This document shows positions 10,879-21,606 of a stretch of 64,000 nt of DNA, in pieces. The position numbers were made by a program, and so were the translations under genes. Position 1 is the stretch's first letter. Every line of letters starts with the position of its first letter. Origin of the DNA: Apostichopus japonicus (taxonomy: Eukaryota > Echinodermata > Holothuroidea > Aspidochirotida > Stichopodidae); the NCBI RefSeq assembly GCF_037975245.1, contig NC_092581.1:15330303-15394302 (forward strand), written 5' to 3'. Under the pieces are notes generated by a model, which was not told the DNA's origin, did not search any database, and saw only the letters and a list, made by a program, of their open reading frames with translations.

Positions 10879-13800
10879 TCATCGGGCACCAAAGGCCTCA
10901 ATGACTTTCTGCAATCTCTCTATTTTCTTAGCAACATTCTTGGTCGCTTGAACACGGAGTTTCTGAAGAACAAAAAGAAAGATCAATAGATGAATAGATG
11001 ACAAGAGTATGAAAATTGCTTCCTGTTTTATAGGAAGATATCCATTAATTTGGTTTTGATCAACTTCCTAGTACTTATCACAAAAACAGGAGATTTGACA
11101 TTTTATTTAGATTATTTTGTTTTTTCTTCATTATTGGAAAAAAGACTTTGACAAACCATGCAAATGAAGCTACTGAACTGCATCACTTTGGGAATTAATA
11201 TTGAAAGAAAGGCAAGGACTTAAACCAGACACCACACCAAAAGGCTTTGTCAAGAATTGGAACATAACAGTGAAAGTGAACATTTTGATTTTGATTTCAT
11301 ATTTTCTCACCTCAGATGGTAGTGCATGTAACAACATAATTTCAAAGCCACACCATGTGTGACTCAACAATTAATTACCATTCATCATCGGTAGAAATAG
11401 TGTGCATACAGCAACCTTTCCCATGTCCAACATGAATATTTCTACCCGAAGCCTATAGAAGAGCTGTTTCACAGGTGTGTGTAAAATAAGGCAATCTAGA
11501 TATATTAGACTTTAGTGTTTCATTGCAAACATTAATGTCCAAATTTAACTTAAGATGGTAACAATCCAACCTCTGGCATCAGTGGTAGTGTTGCTCAGTT
11601 GACTTTTGCAAATGTCTTGCACCTCGCACAACATGAAAGGACACTTGTTACATGTTATCTATGTGCATCAGTAGCAGATCCTGAAATTTCCATCGAAAAA
11701 AAAGGGGGGAGGGGTGGGGGAGGGGAGATTGGGTGCCATGTTCTATCCAGTTTTTTCTTAACTTTAACACTTAAACTTAGTAGAATGAAGTGGTCACTCA
11801 CCCTCTCTGCTTGTGCCTTCTTGAAGAACACCATGGACTTTGATTTCCTCTTGTCCTCTAGAGCTTCCACAATATCTCCGTAATTCCAGCCCACTTCCCT
11901 GGACAATCGCCCAAGAACACAAAACTGGAAAGAAGAACATATTTTCCTTTAATGAACGTCCCCACGCATTCTTGAAATTTTAATTCCAAGACTATTCCAT
12001 TACAACGAAGCAAATTCCACGGGTTACAAAGATTTTGTCGCAGACTAATTAATTAAATCCCGCCCAATATACAGTAATTCGATGAGGAATTGCTATCAGA
12101 CAGTAACCTTTTCAGTTTGGAATTTTGTGATCATTATTGCTATCTTTCGAATCCTTCATTGGTCAAGACCATCTCGACACAGTTAGAAAAGCAAGTGCCA
12201 ATATGTAAAGTTAAAGAGAACGTTCCAAAACAGAAAACACAGGGGACAACTTCACTATCTCCTTTAATGTACACTTACATTCCAAACTTGAGATAGATTT
12301 TGCTGATCTAATTGGTACTTTTAATTTACTTAATTAAGAACCTAACTCATGTGTTACAAAACTAAACCACTACACTACAAATACAAAACTCAATCTGGAT
12401 GTGACTTGTTCACTCACCTTACGGCCTGGCTTCAGTCTCAAGTACCTGAGTGCTTGAGGAACCACAAACCTCTTTTTCTAAAGGAAAGATTAAAACAATG
12501 GTTGTCATGACAATGGTTGGTATGACGAATGATTAGTTCTTTATCTTACTGAACTACCTCATTTTTGTACAACACCACCAGAATTTGTTCCCTTCCTTTC
12601 TTTCACTGTTATTTTGGACACAATCTGAAAAACGTGTAGGGAAAAACCTCAAATGCAGACTATGGAACAAACTAAATCATGAGTACTAACTTTTTCAGCA
12701 AATTTCACACTTTTCTTACGTATTGAACAATTTAGAACTGTAAATTTTATCTGAGATGGACTCATACATCTGTTTCTTGGGACTTATGTTATCATACAAT
12801 GCACACATGTTTATATCTTGTACACTTAATATGCTCGTCTCAGTCATATTTGATGATTTCACATTTTCTTCAAACAATGTAGGTAGGAAATATTTCACAT
12901 CATTGACGAGCATGGTACAGACCTAGGTTACATGTTAAAGGTGCAGATAACAATTTTGCAAGTAGTTCTTCATATACTCGAGTACACAGCTAATGATATT
13001 TTCACAAGTAGCAAGAGTTGTTCTGTTGTATATAAAATTTCTAGCCACATGCGTGAAAGTTCTCAACATCTATGTTCTTAGTTCTCATGCAAAATGCGAC
13101 TCTTTTTAAGTTGCCCGATGTAGTTACCTTGTCGTATGGCGGAGGCATTCCCTCAAAGACCTTCAGGCGCTCCAAAGCTTCCTTACCCCTGTGTTTCTTG
13201 TGTGGCAACATACCTGTGATAGGAAAGTAAACAAGACCATAACACTACCCACTAAGCATATCACATTAGCATTTCTCCTTCCCCCTTGATTCGTTGATTG
13301 AGAATACTTAAAATATGTGCCACGTGGTGGCATTATCTTCAAACTTTTCCAGCAGATGCATCATCTTCCTTATCCCATCACCATCCTGTCGAGTCAACGT
13401 GGGCTTCTTTCTTACTGCTATGAAAAAAAAATACTGGCACTTTTTGGACCTTTATAACAAGTTGCAGCCTGAGCAGGAGCAAGCAATGTGATGAGACATC
13501 CCTAGCTAGAATGTAGGAGCATTTGTCCTTTCTTTCATCTTCTGTTTTTCCCCTTGCCCATGGTCAGGCCATCTGCTGGCCAAAGCCGTAGACTAAACAT
13601 ACCATACATTGATCTAAGTCAAGTCGTCTATTGTCAACCGTACATGGTGATAATCATCAGTATCATCATGATACCTGGTAGGTGAAGGGTCTTGAGCTTA
13701 GGTACACTAACTACAGGTGTCTTTGTTGGATCCATGTATGTCTAAATTTGTGCAGCTTGTGAAGGATTCAGATTTCAGCAATACTAACTTCTTGCAAAGG

Positions 13801-16800
13801 ATTTATGTTCTCTACAAATTGTTTTGAACTTACCACGCACAACTCTCCAGAAAATTCTGCTCGGAGAGCGGAAATGGTACGGACCACGTGAGGGCTTGGT
13901 GTTTGTCCTTTTCCTGAGAAACTGCAGGTACTTCACTGGTGAATAAGAAGACCATTGCAAAATATTATCCACCTGTACAGTCATTTGATAAAATTTGCAT
14001 ATATTCAAAGAATGCAACAGGAATGAAAAATATCAAATGAAGCCAGCTGTGTCAAACTCATACAAAGCATTAAGTGTAAGGGCAAAGTTCTTAACATCTC
14101 AAACGATATATGTTTAATTCTTACTATAGTAGTATGCTCATCTCAGTTCATAGTTGGGTTTATATCACAAATATTCAACCAATGTAGGTATAGAAAACAT
14201 CATTGATGAGCTTTGATTACAAATAATCTGCGACCTGTTGTTATTAAGCAGGATCCTGCAATTTTTCCAACTCCCACCGAAGATAACTCTAAAAAACCAT
14301 GTTTCCAAAATCTGGACATTTCTTTTCTTAAATATTTCACAATCTCACTTAATACAAAGCGAACTTTGAAAGATAAAGGTTTAAGAAACAACATGATCTG
14401 TTCAAAATGTTCTTATATCTTCTTCATCAGCAAATTTGACAGCCCAAGGGTCCTGCAAAATGCAACTTAAAGGATATTGTAACTGACATTAGGGCCTGCT
14501 GATATTGCACAATACCGCAGTCCACTCCAACAATTCATACCCGAGTCCACATTTGAAAAGAACAGTCATACATCATTTGTAGTTTGTGCAAGGTATTATA
14601 TATGGTGATGAAAGTAAACTGGAGTCTGTTAGAAGGAACAAAACTTCACAATCTCTTAAATATTTAATGCCCTGATATAATTAGGTACATTTTAACAAGA
14701 TAGTCCTGCTGTTCAACTGAAGTAAGGCTTTAGCAGTTATAGAAAGATGTTATACATTGAAAATGATTTTGCCTCTTACTATAGAACTACGGAATCTTAC
14801 ATTTGTTCCTGTAGAAGCCACCTGAGATGTTGATACGTTCACATCGTAGAACCACAATCCTTTGACCTGTGATGACAAAGTAAATTTTCAGGTAATTATG
14901 CTTACAGTATCCAGGGTTTCCCCTGGGATTTCTTGTGTGAGATAAAACTCGTTTGTGACACTGGACGGCATGAGAATACCTCACATAAATTTGTTTAACA
15001 TCCTAATGTAAATCATCCTAATAGTCAAGTAGATAAAAATGCTATGTTAAATAGGCAGAAGAACTATTATTTGTCGTAATTATTAAGTGTTCACAGCCTA
15101 TTTTTCAGTGTCAGGCGATGGCATGGGTTAAAAAAAAGTTGGATGGCAATCACTGCCTTCTCTGAAAGTGAGGTGGCGATGTTTGAAATATGTTTGTGAG
15201 GTTGTTACAGAAAACAGAGGCGGCCACCTGACAAAAAGAATACTAGGGGAAGCCATGGTACTGTATCTAGACATTATGGTCAAATTGTTTGTGTGGCCAA
15301 ATTAGTACCTTTAGGTTGTGTATTGCATAATATTTGGGCATTTCTTTCATGCAACCATACACACAGGTAGAAATAAAGTGCATACAGCAATCTTTCCCAT
15401 GTCCGACATATATATTTCTACCCGGAGCCTATAGAAGAGCCGTTTCACAGGTGTGTAAAATATGGCAATCTAGGTATATTAGATTTAAGTGTTTCATTGC
15501 AAACATTAATGTCCATATTTAACTAAAGATGGTAACAATCCAACCTCTAATGTCAGTGGTTCTGTTGCTCAGTTGACTTGTGCAGTGTCTTGCACCTCAC
15601 AGTGCATTGCATAATATGTGGGTATTTCTTTCATGCAACCATACACATGTTTGTCTACTCCATTTTAAGCATATGAACAACTGAAACTCAAAGAACTTGT
15701 TTCATTTTAACAATTACCAACACAACAATGGAATTTATGATTTAAATGATGAAGGCTAGGTTCAAAATTCTGAATAAAGTGTAATTGAAATACCTGCCAA
15801 TCCTCATCATACACTTTCTTTAATAACTAGTTTACCAGTTATTTTTCAAATTCATTTAGTGGTTTTCCATTGTATCTGTGCTCGGCTATGTTCAGAGCAA
15901 TGCCAAGTCTAAGTATTTCTTCCCACCTTGATCCAAGAAGAATTTCAGAACTACTCTTCTAATAACTATTTTAAGTGAGGAGTTCCGTGGTTAATTTAGG
16001 TGAATTTTACCTTCTCTGTGCTCCTCAGATGGTGATGCATGTAAGCTTTTTCAAAACCTTGACAGGTTCAAAACGTTACCATCATCATTGGAAAACAACT
16101 GCTATCAAGGTTCAACTTAAATTGTGTATTTTGTAGGACCTTCCTAAGAGAATATTCCATATATGGGATCCTTCAAATTGCTCAGTATAACCTTTATATC
16201 TGATTCAACACATCTACCCACCTAAATGTGCAATTCCCATACGGAAAATGACACAGCTATAAATGATTCAGGGTGTGTAACAATTTATGCACCTTGAAAT
16301 AGCACTTTTCTATGTACATATATCACTCCCATGTCATGAAGAAATTGAGGATCCCTTCTAGTGGCTTACAACTTGGTTCTTATCAACATTCCCACTAAAT
16401 GTTGAGTCAGTCATTATATCCAGACAGTGACTGGACAAATCATCAGCATCTCTCTTTACCTAGTAAATTCAGTGGGCAATTATCTTACCTTGTAGCAGAT
16501 TCTTTGCCACTATGGAGGCAAGGCGACCCATAAGATGGCCGCTGCCATCGATGATTAGAAGCTGAAATGTACAAAAGAACATGGAGATAAGAAAAAATAT
16601 ATTTAATTGCATATCAGACAATTTACTACTTTTTTTCTACTTGAGATAGACAAGGTGGGGGTGAGGGGCATCAAATTCTTCATCTGTTAGGTTTGCATAT
16701 CCACAAGTATTAATTTAATGTAGGCAGGGACGAAAAAGTGGTTTCCAGAGGACTGATCTGACGTCAAAAGGAACCTTGAAAGCAGCTCTCTGAAACCTTT

Positions 16801-19800
16801 AATGACTATGCTACTGGGATATCTTGAAAAAGTCCTGCATCTTATGCAACTTGTCTCAGTAATTTAAAATTGATTTCACCCTTTGTCAAACAATGTAGGT
16901 AAATGTGTAACATCATTGACAAGTATCAACCCAAGCAGTTGGCAATAAGCATGCAAGATACATTAAAATACTGGGCGGTTATTCATTGCTAATAGGGCCT
17001 ACAATATAAATGCTGGAAAGTTAGTAGTTTGGTAGAGGCCTCCACAACAACAGTCTATTGCATCAAAACCCCTGCTAAACAACATTGAAGTGAAAGTTCT
17101 TCGACTCTGGTAGTTAATTTTGCCACCATCTGCCTAAGCTCTGCCATGTCATCCTGTACCAAATGAGGAGCAGCGGCTACTGCGGGTATGCTGGACTCAA
17201 CAGCAGATACAGGACTAACACATGGCGCAACTTCCAATATTATATCAGCAAGTGGCTAATTGCTCTAGGGTGACAGTATCCTGAGATGGCACTAGAATAA
17301 GCTGTGCATTTGTAGGCAGCCTCTGTACAAATAGCTGTCTAAAAATACTATCTTCTAGAGTACTGTCACCTAGGAGTTGTCGCATGTGCCTTAGTAATTG
17401 TGATGGCTTGCGATCGCCTAATTCTTCCGATATTAGCAGTTGATGCAGGCGCTTTTGTTGTGGGGCAGATGTAAAATGTAAATGTTACAACTACAGTCCT
17501 AAATGAGTGACTATAATGTTTACAGATGTAACAAGCTCAAGAACAGACTTCAAAGTCTAATAAGTGCATCACTGCTTAATAAATTCTACAGTAATATTAA
17601 CGTCACAGCGACTGTACAATGTATGCATTGTAAAAAAAATGGTTAGGCTAAGTGCGTAAACCTTACTAAGCAGTACAAGCGATAGTAATGAAATAGATGC
17701 AGAAAAGCAATAGATAGCCGAAGAATCACGTCGGGATCACCAATGAAGAGGTTAAATATCATTTTTACTTTTACTTACTCTCGACATCTATGTTCTAAAT
17801 GATTCTCCGACGACCCAGTCGCCCTTCTGACTATTTCATTTGACTGGTTCAACTCTCCAGTAAATGGCCTAGATGTGTGAGCTGCAGATGGTCAAAATAT
17901 GGCTTCGCAACTATAGCGCAAGCGCGAGGTAGATCTACCAGATAAATATGATGCAGACTAGACACGCAATTACTCCTAATAAGTAAGGCAATACAAATAT
18001 GAATGTAGTATCCACCCTGTCCTATAACCACTCTCTTAATGAGATAAACACGGGGTGAACATGCCCTGAGTAACTGCAATGTCTAAGTTCAAGATATGTA
18101 TAAGTAATAACTGTTATCAGTATCTTAACTGTCTGCAGACCATGAGGAGAAGAGGATGAGTGACCACATGTGTGTCCCTTATATACCAGCCTAGGTACTT
18201 TCAATGGTAACCTAATTAACATGTGTATAGAAACTATACAAAGTGCTACTGATGAAAAATTCCATCAATGCAATCTGGATAACTCTAGCCAGAGGCTTAT
18301 TAGAGGGGGTAAGTAAACAAACAAATTCAACTGGTGAATACTGCTGATTCTTTATATGTCACCTATTAAGCACAAAAATTGGGTGTCACAAAAGTACTTC
18401 TTCATGTCATATAGAGCTCTAGGCTATGTGCAAAAGTTTATCATTCACAGCCTTAGTGGATATATAAAATGGAACAGGCCTAAACCAAAACATATTACTG
18501 CCATGTGGAATGAAAAATATAGTTGATCCATTACATCTATTCGGTTTAAAGCTGTATTTTGCATTAAATCTTGGTCTTATGACTCTCATATCAGTATTGT
18601 GTAGTAGATGACTAATGACTAGATGACAATACTACTTCTTTGCCAATTTTTTGGCTTATTCCAAGAGATCAAGCAAATGATAAACTCAAAAGAAACCATT
18701 CTGTGACAAATGTGCCAATTCCCTAGTGTAATTAGATTGCTTAGCTCCCAGTTGAATCCATGACAGTACCAACTCCCTGACTGCACTGAAACCAGCCATA
18801 GTATTACACTGTGCAGGCAAGACTGTTTCTCATATTACATATTGAGCTAAAGACATTTGCATGGGCATGAGCACTGTCAGAGTTATGTCTTCTTCCACCT
18901 GTTACCTTGGATACAAACACAGGACATCAAATTCTGGTTTGAATGCTGTAGTAAAGTTTTTCATTTGCTCATTTTCTACAAATGAGCCAAAATTTTGTGC
19001 AAGGAGAACATTGTCATGATTGTGCACTTAACTACAAAAAAGGTACAAAAAAGGATGAGACATAGTGATAGGCTAGGTTGTGTTTATAGTGGAATGCATA
19101 ATGAAGCTTTCACTCATGTCATGATGCACCAAGGACATGCAAAAGCACAAAGTGAGTGACAGCCAGTTGCCAACCCAATATACATGTCACCGTAACTTGT
19201 AATTAAATATAGATCTGACGCAGGCTAGCCCCATGAACTAAGACAGACATCACATTTGTAACTAGATAATTTACTATTACAAGTTCACAGACAAACCCCT
19301 CACAGGTTTGTATTTGGGAACAACTGTCTATTTTATAACAAACATTCAGAGCCTTCAAAACTGCTACACAAAATTTGAACAAAAAATTATTTCCTGGATT
19401 CAAAAATTTATTGTGTGACAAGAATATTATACCATCATTGCTACAAACTGTCTAATCTAGCATATAGTTAACTTAGGCTTAGCCTATACTTTATAGATAG
19501 GCAGGGAGTAATCATACTTAGACAAACTTAGCAGTCTTGTCTGTCTATAAAAGAAATTGCATGTACCAAGGGGAATGGCTCATTGAATGGCCAACATGTT
19601 ACCTGTCCAGTGAGCAGCAGCTTTTACCTAGTGAAAAGCTATTACTACAACTTCAAGGCCTTAGATACAACATTCATGATGATCTAGCGTGTAAGTCAAT
19701 TGGGACTAATGGAGTACGCCTAGCCTATACATGTGACATAAATGAAAGCCTAGCCTAACGTTGAATATGCAAGTTGCACCGATACTAAGTTGGTGTCTAG

Positions 19801-20036
19801 AATGGCCTAAGCTGTGTTCTGTGGCAAGTCTTCACGTGTATCAACACAGTACCGTTACTAAAATGGCGAGTATTCTAGCGATTCACAAAAGGAGTCGTGA
19901 CAGATACCGTCAACAGTTAGTTTTGATTTAATCACACCGAAGAGATATATTTCAAATTTAATAAGAACTCGTATTATGTTTAAAATTGAACAATCCTAGT
20001 AACTTCTTAGGAACGCACCTTGTGAAAGCTCGACAT
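10879..20036 (-). CDS. RPL13A: 60S ribosomal protein L13a (uL13)
   Basis: Eight coding exons on the minus strand: 20019-20036, 16489-16561, 14801-14866, 13834-13935, 13128-13213, 12418-12477, 11802-11924 and 10879-10962. Together they encode 203 aa, exactly the human length, with GT-AG junctions. The protein is a structural part of the large ribosomal subunit. Diagnostic stretches include [19 protein letters not shown] (exon 2), [15 protein letters not shown] (exon 3), [17 protein letters not shown] (exon 4) and [15 protein letters not shown] across exons 5-6. The first exon codes only six residues, MSSFHK. A pyrimidine tract (CCTCCTCTTC, 20043-20052) just before the ATG fits a 5' TOP transcript. 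As in vertebrates the gene is a snoRNA host: box C/D RNAs lie in introns 1, 2, 3, 5 and 7. Intron 1 (3.5 kb) also carries a Gypsy LTR-gag fragment. Confidence 0.98.
11304..11397 (-). ncRNA. SNORD33: Box C/D snoRNA, SNORD33-like (RPL13A intron 7)
   Basis: On the minus strand: terminal stem strand TTTCTACC, box C ATGATGA (11382-11388), guide ACATGCACTACCAT, box D CTGA (11312-11315), then GGTGAGAAA closing the stem with one bulge. The guide followed by CTGAGG is the same as I recall for vertebrate U33, which directs 2'-O-methylation of 18S U1326 (human numbering), and vertebrate U33 is also hosted by RPL13A. Guide pairing to 18S GTGGTGGTGCATG uses G-U pairs and puts the fifth guide base opposite U. 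Confidence 0.9.
11390..11625. repeat. Duplicated intron block, paralogous to 15367-15605
   Basis: About 235 bp in RPL13A intron 7 that reappear in intron 2 in the same orientation. Shared wording includes CTATAGAAGAGC, TTTCATTGCAAACATTAATG and GATGGTAACAATCCAACCTC. The block begins at the outer stem of the SNORD33-like RNA, suggesting that snoRNA-bearing intron segments were copied within the gene. Confidence 0.85.
12831..12913 (-). ncRNA. SNORD34: Box C/D snoRNA, SNORD34-like copy C (RPL13A intron 5)
   Basis: Minus strand: perfect 9-bp terminal stem (ATGCTCGTC / GACGAGCAT), box C ATGATGT (12897-12903), guide ACCTACATTGT before a D'-like TTGA, box D CTGA (12840-12843). The guide is complementary to 28S rRNA AACAATGTAGGT and places the fifth base opposite U. 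This is the SNORD34 target (Um2824/2837 in human numbering systems). The region before box D gives no obvious second target. Confidence 0.9.
14136..14211 (-). ncRNA. SNORD34: Box C/D snoRNA, SNORD34-like copy B (RPL13A intron 3)
   Basis: Minus strand: terminal stem GCTCATC / GATGAGC, box C ATGATGT (14197-14203), guide ACCTACATTGG before TTGA, box D CTGA (14143-14146). It shares the 28S guide with the copies in introns 1 and 5 except for one base at the D' edge (GG for GT). The rest of the RNA has diverged freely, as expected if only guide, boxes and stem are under constraint. Confidence 0.88.
15318..15650. repeat. Local tandem duplication in RPL13A intron 2
   Basis: The stretch containing ATTTCTTTCATGCAACCATAC occurs at 15318-15366 and again at 15602-15650, flanking the block shared with intron 7 (15367-15605). 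The spacing of about 284 bp suggests tandem or unequal-exchange duplication. Confidence 0.7.
15697..16127. repeat. Duplicated block containing a snoRNA, paralogous to 9291-9722
   Basis: Intron 2 copy of the block described downstream of the gene. Both copies contain a SNORD33-like RNA with conserved boxes, while the flanks carry small indels. The copy inside the intron has the better terminal stem and is the likely functional one. Confidence 0.85.
16017..16097 (-). ncRNA. SNORD33: Box C/D snoRNA, second SNORD33-like copy (RPL13A intron 2)
   Basis: Minus strand: stem TGTTTTCC / GGAGCACA (7 of 8 pairs), box C ATGATGA (16082-16088), guide ACATGCATCACCAT, box D CTGA (16025-16028). Guide pairing to 18S GTGGTGGTGCATG puts the fifth base opposite the same U as the intron 7 copy, so the two would be redundant. 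A SNORD32-like role (adjacent G1328) is the main alternative. Confidence 0.85.
16849..16924 (-). ncRNA. SNORD34: Box C/D snoRNA, SNORD34-like copy A (RPL13A intron 1)
   Basis: Minus strand: perfect 7-bp terminal stem (ACTTGTC / GACAAGT), box C ATGATGT (16910-16916), guide ACCTACATTGT before TTGA, box D CTGA (16856-16859). Same 28S target as the intron 5 copy. The distance to exon 2 is about 290 nt, further than the roughly 70 nt often favoured for intronic box C/D RNAs. Confidence 0.9.
17040..17743 (-). pseudogene. Ty3/Gypsy primer-binding site and degraded gag fragment
   Basis: Directly after the LTR, the minus strand reads TGGTGATCCCGACGTGATT (17724-17742), complementary to the 3' end of tRNA-Trp with a central mismatch: a typical primer-binding site. 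Minus-strand translation of about 17250-17465 gives the Gypsy gag signature [19 protein letters not shown] followed by LFVQRLPTN. It is broken by a stop and frame change near 17250 and resumes as LEVAP plus a coiled-coil-like tail to about 17055. No zinc knuckle, protease or polymerase follows, so the element is truncated. It shares the host gene's orientation. Confidence 0.75.
17744..18390 (-). mobile_element. Ty3/Gypsy 5' LTR (solo-side, truncated element)
   Basis: On the minus strand it begins TGTGACACCC at 18390 and ends TTCA at 17744, one base before the primer-binding site. A TATATAAG box lies at about 18176-18186, suitable as the LTR promoter. No second LTR is present in the window, so the right part of the element is lost. 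The length of 647 bp is normal for a Gypsy LTR. Confidence 0.7.
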
Positions 20037-20042
20037 GATGGC

Positions 20043-20052
20043 GAAGAGGAGG
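20043..20052 (-). promoter_or_regulatory. 5' TOP-like tract of RPL13A
   Basis: Minus-strand CCTCCTCTTC lies 6 bases before the start ATG. If transcription starts at its first C the mRNA would have a terminal oligopyrimidine leader, which places translation under mTOR/LARP1 control in animals. The transcription start itself is inferred. Confidence 0.55.
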
Positions 20053-20331
20053 ATCATGGGAAATCCACTCGCAAAGCAAACGGTGAGCGCAGCTCACACC
20101 TAACCTGCAAGAGTCTATGGTAAACTATTGGTATACATTTTGTTGATCGTATGTTCATATATACGAGCTTGCATATAGTTATTCACAAACAAATGCATAA
20201 AATTCCAGAATATATCCTTTTGTGAGGATATGAAAGAAATTATTCGCCAATTCAAAATTAGAAATAAGATGGTAAAAATTAAATGTAATACGCAGGTATA
20301 TATTGTATTTAGACATCATATTATTCCATGT

Positions 20332-20403
20332 GACTCCGTGGCGCAACGGTAGCGCGTCTGACTCCAGATCAGAAGGTTGCGTGTTCGAATCACGTCGGGG
20401 TCA
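20332..20403 (+). tRNA. tRNA-Trp (CCA anticodon)
   Basis: A 72-nt cloverleaf without intron. Acceptor stem GACTCCG / CGGGGTC has one G-T pair; anticodon loop CTCCAGA has CCA at 20364-20366; T arm includes GTTCGAATC; discriminator base A. It differs from the human tRNA-Trp I recall at only a few positions. A TTTTT pol III terminator lies about 10 nt downstream at 20412-20416. It is divergent from RPL13A, about 300 bp from that start codon. Confidence 0.98.
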
Positions 20404-20498
20404 ATGATACCTTTTTGGCAACCATTACTATCTTACTTTAAGCCTTTCATGATCAGCAAGGTTTTTATATTTTGACTCAATCTACTTAACTTTATTTG

Positions 20499-21191
20499 TG
20501 TTCTACTTTAGCTGAATAACTAGTGTATACTTAGGTGAAATTCTGCTATTCACGTAAGTAGAATGCTTTCTTCGTGCAATTGCATGGGAATGGGCCTCAA
20601 TTTAACTTTTCACTACAATTCCACCTAAATTGGATTCTACTTAAGCATACAAGAACTTCTCTGAAGTGGAATCATTTCAGCTTAAGTGATCATATTTACT
20701 TAAGATAAAATACAAAATAACTTTTGAGCATGGTTAATATTAACAAGTCTTTCGAGTTCGCATCTATATTTCACTTAACTTAAAATTGATTGACCAATTG
20801 CATATCACTTAAGCTTAATTGTATTTTAACTTAAGTAAAATTCATTCCCTTAAGTGGATATAAAACCGCTTAAGTTAATTTGTTTCTCCATTTTACTTAA
20901 GTAAAATACAATTAACATTAATCAGAATAAAAAAAAACAGAAAAACAAAATATTCTGGATTGAGCACAATTGCAAAGTTAACTTAAGTGCAAACGTTTTT
21001 TACTAAAGTGAAATATGACGTAAATTATGTCATTTAAACTTAAGCTCATTAGTTTGTATTTTAATCAGCTAAAATACAGTTTCGCTAAAGTAAAACACAA
21101 TTAAGCTTAATTTAAATACAATGGAACTTAATTTCACTGAAGCCTAATTGTATTTTACCTAAGTGGAATTAATTTCACTTAAGTAGAACAG
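20499..21191. mobile_element. Foldback/MITE-like element dense in CTTAAG palindromes
   Basis: About 690 bp of AT-rich DNA with eleven exact CTTAAG hexamers between 20646 and 21183, embedded in variants of TTTTACTTAAGTAAAAT. The left end reads TGTTCTACTTTAGCTGAA and the right end, reverse-complemented, TGTTCTACTTAAGTGAA, so the ends form an imperfect terminal inverted repeat. No target duplication or coding capacity is visible. Confidence 0.55.
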
Positions 21192-21606
21192 AGCTTCAAA
21201 TGTTAAAACGTCGTGCCGTAGGGAACTGGGTTATCATGGACTTTGTCTCGGAATTGGACTGCCCTAAATTCAGCTGACTCCGCTCGAGTCCATACGGTTA
21301 TAAGTGTGAAGGATATTGTTATTACAATTATCCATTTCATAGCTTACTTCTGCACTGAACGTAGGCTCTTTTGGGGCAGAAACTATAGAAAGCCTGGATA
21401 CTTTTACTGACCAATAGCATATATGATTACCACCGATTAGAGAAACTTCGTTCAAATTTGAATGTCACGATTTGTTTCTGTATAGCCCGTGAAACCTTTT
21501 CATAACAGATATGATACTAAACATTTACACATGATACAGTTTTCCGGACTGAAGTTTTATTGCATCTAATTTTTAACTTAAAACGCTTGAAACTCTGAGT
21601 AACAAC

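Noticed and set aside
12070-12180. A box C/D snoRNA in RPL13A intron 6 (TGATC and CTGA-like boxes)
   Set aside because: The flanking GATAGCAA copies are direct, not inverted, so no terminal stem forms, and box C is imperfect.
13640-13730. A further box C/D snoRNA in RPL13A intron 4 (ATGATGA on the minus strand)
   Set aside because: No properly spaced CTGA box with a closing terminal stem and no guide that I could match to rRNA.
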